DNA from: Enoplosus armatus
Lineage: Eukaryota; Chordata; Actinopteri; Centrarchiformes; Enoplosidae
Length of the DNA stretch: 64,000 bases
Direction of reading: 5' to 3'
NCBI RefSeq assembly: GCF_043641665.1
Contig: NC_092183.1
Coordinates: 19,575,501-19,639,500, forward strand
Within the stretch, counting starts at the first letter, position 1. Each line of letters opens with the position of its first letter. This document shows positions 55,801 to 64,000 of this stretch, piece by piece. A program made the position numbers and the translations under genes. The notes under the pieces are model-generated. The model had not been told where the DNA came from and searched no databases. It saw only the letters and a program-made list of their open reading frames with translations.

Positions 55801-56084
55801 ATAAAGGTCTGACGTACCACTGATGCTTCAGCAAGGAGTTTTAATGACACTGTTACTACGGTAGATTATGTACACTAGCTATGTTTCCCTTCAGCAGGCT
55901 TGTCAGCAGCACTGCAGTGTCCTGGCACGGTTAAATAGTTAATCTGGCTCACAGCGTCACTGTCGGGAGCAGTTTGCAACCAGCCAAGAAAACCTTTCTG
56001 GGTTGGAAGGTTTACAAACTCTGATAATGGTGTGTTGAATTTCAGCATTTCAATTTGTTGCTTTTACTTAGATTTTAATTGAAA

Positions 56085-56235
56085 GGCAGTGGTGCGGGGG
56101 GGGGGGGGGGGGGGGGGGTCGATGGGTATGCACAAATCTAAGGTGACCACGGGTTTGATTTCCAACTGGGGCCTTCAATCCAAAAGCATATGTATTCATG
56201 GTACAGTAAGGTGCTTTGGATGAGAACATTTAAAC
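56085..56235 (+). mobile_element. tRNA-derived SINE-like fragment with a poly-G insert
   Basis: After a G homopolymer at about 56097-56118 the sequence reads gaccacgggtttgatttcca, close to a tRNA B box (GGTTCRANYCC) as degenerated in fish SINEs. It then has actggggccttcaatcc and ends ggtgctttggatgagaac, like the 'gctttggataaaagc' tail of common teleost SINEs. No intact tRNA fold is claimed. Confidence 0.5.
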
Positions 56236-57289
56236 CATCAAACAACAGTGTGTTTGTGTAAATCCTTAAGTGTGGAGAGAGACTCATCAGTCCAGCCGAG
56301 CGATGACAGTTGGAGTCATCAAAGAGACTTTACTGCTACTGCATCTCACAAAAAGCCCAAACAATGGCAGGAAGGGGCTGTGAGTCTTCAGGAGATGAGC
56401 CACACACAAACATCTTCAAGCAGGACTCGCTAGACTGGTGCTGAGGTTGGGGGGGGGGGTCCATCCATTTCCTGTTTTTACCTTCCAGCTAAGCGGTGAC
56501 AAGGGCCTGCGTGTGCCAACACCGCTAATGACTCAAAACTTGTGAGCCGCCTCTAACACAATCATTCAATACTCTATTATGCCCAGAATGGAAGTAGTTC
56601 AGACCATGCATCCTTGGGTCCACACGTGTGTATTGGCAACAACATCATCTCATCATTAGTGGTGACCAGAAATGATGCCAGTGACTGTGTGTCTCTAGCT
56701 ATGAACACAATGGTTTGTTAAGAGCCTCTGAACACAGAGGACATCCTCTCCATATGGCTGAGGGAGCCTGGCTCCAATACTAATCTGCTCCCACTGTTTA
56801 TAAAATAAACAGGCCCCCGAACACTAACCTACAGGCTGCCCAGTTTCCCCCCTCCTGCACCCTCAACATTACATCTGGCTGGCCTTTGACCTGGACTGTT
56901 TGAACTGTGCTTCCTGTCCAGTGCAACATACATATGGCATCATGGCAAAATCTGCACTGTAGGCATTTTTCATGCAGCGGAAGAGGGGATTACCAACTCA
57001 TCCCCATGGAGGTGGCACATGTGGCAGCCGCCATCCCACACATGAGCATATAGAGGGTTACAGCCCAGACCTTTGATTATGAATCAAAAAAGTCACAGAG
57101 GCTTAGGAGGTAATGAAGGGAGGTTCAACACCTAGACGCCATGCTATAAAAGTGCAAATGCGTTTAGATAAGGCTCCATTTAGTGGTGTAAAGTTACCTC
57201 TAATTACAAAATCTGTGCCACTCAAAGGCAACAGCATTACCTTTTCAAAACAAGGCTGTTTTCACACAGACATCCCCCATCAGACGCCC

Positions 57290-57325
57290 CCCCCCCAACA
57301 CACACACACACACACACACACACAC
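57290..57325. repeat. C9 plus (CA)n low-complexity tract
   Basis: A run of C followed by about 13 CA units. Confidence 0.9.
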
Positions 57326-57658
57326 CCCCGCCCCTTCTCTCTGGGAGCCCCGAGCCTGCTAGGCCCACTGATGGTGGAATGAGACGAGATAAGCCCATGG
57401 TCGGCCTCCATCAACACATGAGGCTTGCCAAAGCGAGTAGAGTTACAGACAGGCACTCCTCTGGGGCTCAGTGGGAGTGGGAGCAGGCTGGGACGGGGCT
57501 GCTCAGACATGGGAGGCTGCTAATCTGCCCCCAGCCAGCCTGCTGATGCCCACCATCTGTGTCTGTAACTCATCACCCACCGGCCAGGAGCCTCAGCAGG
57601 CGCACACACTAGTAAACAAACACCCAGAGAAAGCCATTTAACAGCTTATTCTCTACCT

Positions 57659-57687
57659 GGCTCTGATAATTACTGATTATCAGAGCC
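57659..57687. repeat. perfect 12-bp inverted repeat, 5-nt loop
   Basis: ggctctgataat, then tactg, then attatcagagcc. Each arm holds a GATA-type word (TGATAA and TTATCA) in opposite orientation. It could be a paired factor site or a DNA/RNA hairpin. Confidence 0.85.
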
Positions 57688-58977
57688 ACCCAAAAAGCAG
57701 AGGAGAGAGGTAAGAGGGGATAATGGGGAGCCAACTGTGAATAGGGGCCCAGTAACTTCAGGTTGTTTCATTGTCCTCATTATGGAGGGACTCTACATTG
57801 AACAAAACAGTAAAATAGCTCAATCAGAACACAGGGATGTGGAAAAAACTATTATGACAAGTTTAATTGCCACCAGCAGGGAATGAAGACCGAGTCACGT
57901 CAACAGACTTCAGGAGTGTCAGGAAAAATGTAGCTGCTGCTTACGCGTCATTTACTTGACAAGACTTCACAGCCGTAATTGCGCATGCCTCTGGCACTAC
58001 TGAGCCAGGGGATGTAGAGGGCTAAGAGGTCAGGAGGATGGGTGCAGGGAGGGGGACAACTGATGGAGATTAAATGAAACACCTAAAACTCCTCAAGGAG
58101 TATGACAGCCACGCAGGTGTGCAGCACTTACCCCCACATAACCCCCACACACCCATCGTTTGGAGCTAAAATATCCTGTAGGCGTGGCAGCAGGTGATTA
58201 GCAGACACAATTACTATGCCTCACTTACCTTTTTACCACTCACCCGCATGTTTGAGTCTCACTTGACAGAGACAGCCTTGTTGCTTCATGTGATTTGAAC
58301 CCCTTAAAACCACTAAATGCTTCTGGGTTTTTTTTTTTTTGGTTTTTTTTTTACATCTGCCAAGGGACTGTATGAAAATTATTCGGAAGAGCGCTGAGGG
58401 TTTTTTAGTTTTTCCATGCCCCAGATTTGTGTTTTATTTCATCCTTTCCTTGTGAGATATAATGTAAAAAAAAAGGTTGAATAGTTACATAAAAATAGTT
58501 AGCGGGAAAACATGCCTTTTGTGTGCACCATGGATGGTAAAGGTGTGTTTTGCCGCACGCAGAGGACAACAACCATGTCTCTGTATCAGGGCTTTATTTT
58601 CTAGTTGCTAGTAAGACCAATATGCCAAATCTTTATAGTTAGAAGGGATCGAACATTATCTGAAGGCGCCATTTTCTCATTAGCCTTCACTTTATTTAGC
58701 ATTGTAACGGAACTACGGTAAAATGAAATATACCATATAGCATTATGCATGTTTGACACAACCCAACTTGTTCTACTATTGGGTGAGGTGAAAATGTGAC
58801 TGTGCTGAGGCCCCTCAGCCTGTGCCCTGTTATTCAGTGAGAGTGGTAATAACTGTTCATTTCGTCGCAGCATTTGTTATTTTTGCTAATTCCACACCTG
58901 ATGTGCAAATTGGGCTCTGAAAATGATTGTCCCATTAGCATATTAAACTGAAAGTCAGGGGTTGAGTTGAGAAATTA

Positions 58978-58991
58978 GGGGGGGGGGGGGC
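58978..58991. repeat. poly-G homopolymer
   Basis: A run of about 13 G, followed 60 bases later by a run of C at 59049-59058. Similar G or C tracts occur at 36,773-36,780, 45,092-45,103 and 56,447-56,458. Confidence 0.9.
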
Positions 58992-61204
58992 TAAACCACA
59001 TAATAATAATAACCCTGAGGAGGGTCAGAATCAAACATAAGGTTCAGCCCCCCCCCCCACCCAAATAATTTCCATACAGTCCCTAATGTAGGGCGGTGTG
59101 TCCACTGGGAGTAGCTGGAATAAGAACTGTGATGACATTTAAAGTACTTTGCTAAATGCCCCCATGAGAATTTTTGGTTGTTATTCCACGTTGAATTTCC
59201 CAGCTAAGTATTAACCGTTTATATAGCCATTTGTAGACCGTAAATGGAAGCAGAATTATACAGTGGAAACAGAATAGGTGCCAATACTACATTTCAAAGG
59301 TACACAGAGCCTCGTATATCACATGATGGAATAGTTGAGCCTGCAGGCACTGCTCCACACTTGGCAGGCATTTATAACATTATTATTAACATTATCTAAG
59401 AGTAGTCTTTGTTTAGGGTGGTCAGACACAGCTGACAGGAGCCAGAGGATGGAGAATATTTACAAATGTCTGGAAATGTCTTCAAGAAGAAACCTGCAGG
59501 GCCAGAGACTGGAGACAAGTAGTATTCATGACGCACATACTACAAAGCTGTAGTAAATAAAGGGCAGTTAAAGGTCTGATGTGGAAAAGAATACAGTCAT
59601 GTTAAGGGAGGGAAATAAAAGTGAAGGCTTTTCCTCTGGCAGATGAACTTAAGGGGTCCACACTAAAAGAACAACAGAGGGATGATTCAATTATCCACCC
59701 AGGCCCTCGAACAGGGATCCCCCCCTCTTAATGCCACAAAGACTAATGTTTTCCCTCGGTGCAATAAATAACTTTTCATTCCCGCTGCCATGGAAAGTTC
59801 ACCTGCACAGACGATCACAATGTCTGCCCTCATATTTGTTACTGCGGCCTTTTAATTTGACCTGAGCCAACCTGTCATGCTCCATCAAACGTGGGAATCG
59901 GATACCTCAGGAACACAGGCGCCTTTGCTTTGCGTTATGCCACCCCTCCACCCCTGTGCCTTAACACATCGAGCCTGGGAGCAGAGAGAAAGTCACCCGC
60001 ATCACATGAATCAAGCACTGTGACAGGGGTCCGTTGGGTCTGGGATCACACGGAGGATCACAAGTCTCTCCTTTTACTGCTCCCTCTCCCATCTCTACTA
60101 GCTGGGGATGAGAGAGGCTGGGATGGCCCTCTAAAGGCATATATTTCCGTTGATGAAGAGATAAATCAGATCATTTCTAGAGTAAGGAAGGGAGCACAGA
60201 GAGAGCCTTCTTGGTCGTCCCCCTTTGAGATGTAAATGGCACGGTGGCACTGAAAGAGGGCCAGGTGTCCGATGCAAAGAGGGAAAGCGTGACGGTGCAT
60301 GCATTCCTCAGGGACCTAGACCATTAACTGTTGCTGTGCCTCATGTGGGCAAACATCAAAAGATCCCATAATGGTCCATAATGGCCTTGGTGGAATGACA
60401 CACTGGGTAAGTATGATTAATAGATATCGACAGGTACTCTCTTTCAAGTAAGATATCAATCATATCTACACACACTTAGCCTACCTGCAGTAAGACTGAT
60501 AATATCAAACGTATCGAACAGTAATTGCAAAGACAAAGACAATTCCCAAATCACAGGCAACTTGCTGCCTTCTGTTGTAATCGCTACTCTGATCCCCTGA
60601 TGACCAGAGGTCAACAGCTGCAGCTCACGCCTTGCTGGACGATTAGAAGTGAGTTAGCAGGTCATCAAGGTAGCAATTTGCAATGAACTCTTTATAGCCT
60701 CAGGCAAAAACCTCCAATATCCCACACCTTGAGGTGGAGAAAAGAGGCATTTGGCAGGTCAAACAGTGAATTAAGAAAAGAATAGCAACCCGTTATTAGT
60801 CTAAACGAGGAGAGAGACCAGGAATGACCTCTTTGGGGGGGGGAGTTGTTCGAGCTGAAGAGAAAGCCTTAGAGGAGAAAGGTCACATATTTGTGTCATG
60901 ACTGGATACACTCCTACAGTGGCTTCACAATCTTTTTTTCATTCGCAGAATGCCCAGACAGATATACACCAGACCATGGACTCTCATTTGATAAGATTTT
61001 GTACCATGTAGTCCCATCTGAGGTGATAGATTTGACAGTGTGGAATTACGCACAGGAGGAAAAGACAATTGATCACTGTAGAGTCTAAAGTCATTAAACT
61101 AACAGTGATAAGAGAAAATGTACTTTATTTAGGAGGCTCTTAAATCTCAGACCCCACTTTGGTAACCACTGCTGTGCCACACCTTAGTACAGTGGTCCCA
61201 AACG

Positions 61205-61345
61205 TCTTTAAAGGAAAACTTCCGCATCTTGGGGAAATATTCACTTTTTTGCTGAGTTATAGATTGATACCACTTGGGTATTAATATTCTAATCTAACAA
61301 ATAAGCGCAATTTCCAAAATGTCAAACTATTTTTTTAACCTTTTA
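61205..61345. repeat. interspersed teleost repeat, family C, copy 3 (fold-back form)
   Basis: The left part reads ttggggaaatattcactttt, ttgctgagttatagattgat and accac, the reverse complement of the family end. The right part reads caaataagcgcaatttccaa and aatgtcaaactatttt in forward sense. The copy is therefore two opposed ends with the middle mostly lost. Confidence 0.6.
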
Positions 61346-61436
61346 ACCGTGGCAACACCAACACACACACGGGTGCAACACTGCATGTGTGTTGTAAGAA
61401 TTAAACTAACATTGACATAAATAACACTAAAACTGT

Positions 61437-61600
61437 GACTCAGAAGGTAGAGTCACAGTTGTGAGGTTGGTGATTCGATCCCTCCCTCCTCCTGTCCACA
61501 CGTCAGGTGTCCTTGCTCCCTAAAGTCCGGCCAGCACCTTGCATTGTGTGTGAAGTGTTGGATACAAGTGCTGTATGAATGCAGTCCCTTTACCATGTCT
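61437..61600 (+). mobile_element. tRNA-derived SINE fragment
   Basis: gaggttggtgattcgatccctccc is a B-box-like segment. It is followed by tgtccacacgtcaggtgtccttgctccc and ccagcaccttgcat, then gtgctgtatgaatgcag. These match the layout of a common teleost SINE ('ggttcgatccc ... gtgtccttgagcaagac ... gtgtatgaatg'), with an internal deletion. Confidence 0.65.
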
Positions 61601-62011
61601 GAACTAATGTGAAGTTATTCTCAGAAATAAATCAACAGTTTTAACCTTACCTTAATTTAACCTATGTTGTATGGTTGTAACAAAAAAATTGATAAAAAAT
61701 AATAAAAAAAATAATTTTGTTCAAAAGTAGAGGTGTCACGTCATCAATGTCAGCTGTCGCCTTGCTGCACATTTAACAGGGTTTTTAAAACAGCGATTTT
61801 GATAGCCATTGCTTTAATCTTATGTTTGAAAATGTAATACAATACTGTAGCTGATTTTTGTGGTGAAACATGATCAGAAATGTAGAGTAAAAATGGAAGT
61901 CAACACATCTTGGGACACCTTTGGCCCTTCAACAAGACGCCCCAGGGTGCCACAGCACCATGCAAATACCCATTTTAGGAACCACCGATTCATTTCATAG
62001 TGATGACTCTG

Positions 62012-62028
62012 GAGCTCCATCTGGTGGT
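62012..62028 (-). promoter_or_regulatory. possible CTCF-type motif
   Basis: The minus strand reads ACCACCAGATGGAGCTC, one base off the CTCF core. Motif match only. Confidence 0.3.
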
Positions 62029-62079
62029 GAAAACAAGATGCAATGTACAACAGGGACAACACAGCCAGAAAACTAATTT

Positions 62080-64000
62080 ACCCACATTATAGTTATCAAT
62101 AAAACATGCAACAAAAAAAGGTTTTAAGTTGGCTTTAAACAAAGATTTATTTGTAAAATTTTAACTCATGATGATGCATACTGCCCCATGGTTGTTAAAC
62201 ATCTCTTTTATAACCCTAACGTGAACGGTAAAATAATACCAATCCGTCTTCAGAGTAAGACAAACATTTTCACTTGCAAATGTTACCCCCAAATTTCAGA
62301 TGAACTCTTTTTTTCTAGTGTTACAAATGTTGATTTAACACATGCTGTCCTGCACTTCAAATGATTTAGAAATGTCCCCTCTGCAGTTTCCATAACCGCT
62401 CAATAAAATATAGCATTATAGATTGAAAAATAGATTTCATTACAAAACAAATTGTTATTTTACATGTCATATCTACATAATGAGCATTAAATTAAAATAT
62501 AACATTAGCAAAATGTGAGGTGTGTAATATAAGCAACTAGGAAACTATTGCATACAGGCGAGAGGCAGCTAGAAAACATGTTATCCTTTTAAACCCCTTT
62601 GCTTTTTATAACTGACCAACACATGCATTTTTTAGCAGACTTTTTTTTTATATTAATTATATACACAAACACATGTTACATGTGTGCTTATGCTTGTCAA
62701 AACTCCCTTTACCTTTCTGTCACTGTGATGAAAGTTAGAAAACGGACTTGGACCGTCAGAAAGGATTGTCCAATATGTTTTGGGAAAAAAAAAAAAGCCT
62801 AACAGCCCCTGCATGTCTCCTTATTTCCCAGAGAAAGAGCCAGGTTTTCAAAGGAGAAATGATACAAATATCCCATAATAATCTTGAAATTACATGACGC
62901 CTTCTTGACTGTACTAACAGAATAAGCCTGATCACAGGTAGCGGCCGTAGGTCATCTCAAAACAATGCAGTCTTGATCTGCTTTGGAAATTCTAGCAAAT
63001 TATATAAAGAAAAACAGACACCACAACATCTTCTTGGCTCCAACGCCAAGAGGAAGTCAGCACCATTAGGTGATTTTCAATCTTACTGTCCAAGATGTCA
63101 CACATACACACATTATACAGATTTGCATTTGGCAAGAGTCAGCTTTTAGACCTATTATCTTTTAACAAGGCAGGAATGTGTCAAACAGTGAGGAATGTCC
63201 AGTGTTCTCCTCTCTGCTGCCAAAGTAACATGAATCACTGGTGCTCTAAAGTGGCTGGAAGTGCCTGGCACAGTGAATATTGGAGTCTATACAGAGTTAA
63301 ACCACATCAATTCAACAACGCTGAAAAAATGTGACCATTTGTGCACTAGCAGGGCATGCACAAACAACAAATGTCATGTTTTAACTGTTCTTTAAATAAA
63401 TAGAAATAGCTACAATAGCTTGTAGAAAAAGACTTGAACACAATGTGGTGTGTTCTTCGATCAGGAAGATGATTAAGAATATAAAACATGAAATGCAGAA
63501 GTTTCCCTAGTGGAAAAAAAGATTAACCTTAATCTCAGAATAATACCTCCCAAACTTAGTGCATCCTTAAAGAAATCCCATCCCTGCTGTGACCAGCTTC
63601 ACTGAAAGGGAATGCAACAGGAAACCACAGCTGAAACCTCTGCGAGGCTGCCCTCTACTGAACAAAACCCCAAATGAAATATACTGACTTAAGAAAAGCG
63701 CAGAGTTTGTATCCACTGCTGCACAGTATTACTAATTAACTCAATAGTGTTTGAGTGGAAATGTATAGAAAAACTGCATAAGCTGTGGCACCTTATTGTT
63801 CCTTAAGTCCCAGTTAAACCTTGAACCGCACCGCTCAGAAGAAATGACTTTGCTCCCAATAATGCAGTAACATGTCTCCTTTGCAAACAGGATACTAAGA
63901 CTTACGGTCTGAATAAGAACATCAAGAGGAGGTAACATCAGCTTCACGTGGAAAAATGGCGAAAGCATCAAAGTAGTTTTACACGTTAGCAGTGATACCA
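62080..64000 (-). other. AT-rich non-coding end of window; possible 3' UTR of a gene beyond the right edge
   Basis: No coding exon is seen. Composition is more AT-rich than the preceding 20 kb, and the minus strand has AATAAA at about 62146-62151 (TTTATT on the plus strand). A long 3' UTR transcribed leftwards would look like this, but nothing proves it. Confidence 0.25.
63646..63660 (-). promoter_or_regulatory. possible CTCF-type motif
   Basis: The minus strand reads CAGTAGAGGGCAGCC, a close match to the CTCF core. Motif match only. Confidence 0.35.

Noticed and set aside
60931..61088. Possible exon after an acceptor-like ttcattcgcag
   Set aside because: The frame after it stops within about 20 codons and no donor or homology is visible.
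61460..61490. A tRNA gene (B-box-like sequence)
   Set aside because: No A box or cloverleaf could be folded, and the flanking sequence matches a degenerate SINE.

Overview
The window looks like teleost fish nuclear DNA, most likely a percomorph. Vertebrate genes are split by short GT-AG introns. Dinucleotide microsatellites are frequent, and several interspersed repeats resemble families I know as widespread in ray-finned fish. Gene content and order match the vertebrate ORAI1 - RHOF - SETD1B - HPD neighbourhood (human 12q24), followed by a fish-type apelin receptor gene. I see nothing prokaryotic, viral or CRISPR-like.

Layout. 1-1213 (+): last coding exon of an orai1 channel gene; its first exon lies left of the window. 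1214-3800: its probable long 3' UTR. 4031-4690 (-): a decayed rhof GTPase copy. 4990-5284: a 151-bp tandem duplication. 5900-15040 (+): a complete setd1b H3K4 methyltransferase gene. I assemble 17 coding exons, 1690 aa, with all phases closing. One of its introns has AT-AC ends and textbook U12 (minor spliceosome) signals. 15792-20001 (-): a complete hpd gene with 14 coding exons and 393 aa, tail to tail with setd1b. 20.1-22.5 kb: intergenic, with a long fold-back element. 22589-23491 (+): a single-exon coiled-coil protein I do not recognise. 23.7-31.6 kb: intergenic repeats. 32475-33560 (-): an intronless apelin receptor gene. 33.8-64 kb: about 30 kb with no convincing coding exon, holding repeats, microsatellites and possible regulatory DNA.

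The genes do not form a pathway. ORAI1 is the store-operated Ca2+ entry pore, SETD1B is the catalytic subunit of a COMPASS complex, HPD catalyses the second step of tyrosine breakdown, and the apelin receptor is a GPCR of heart and vessel development. The grouping reflects conserved synteny. A rhof remnant at the syntenic place suggests this is one of two paralogous regions left by the teleost genome duplication, with rhof retained elsewhere.

The strongest unusual signals are the U12-type AT-AC intron in setd1b, a probable GC-AG intron in hpd, the hpd start codon split onto its own exon followed by a 27-nt microexon, the rhof relic, and the unknown coiled-coil gene.
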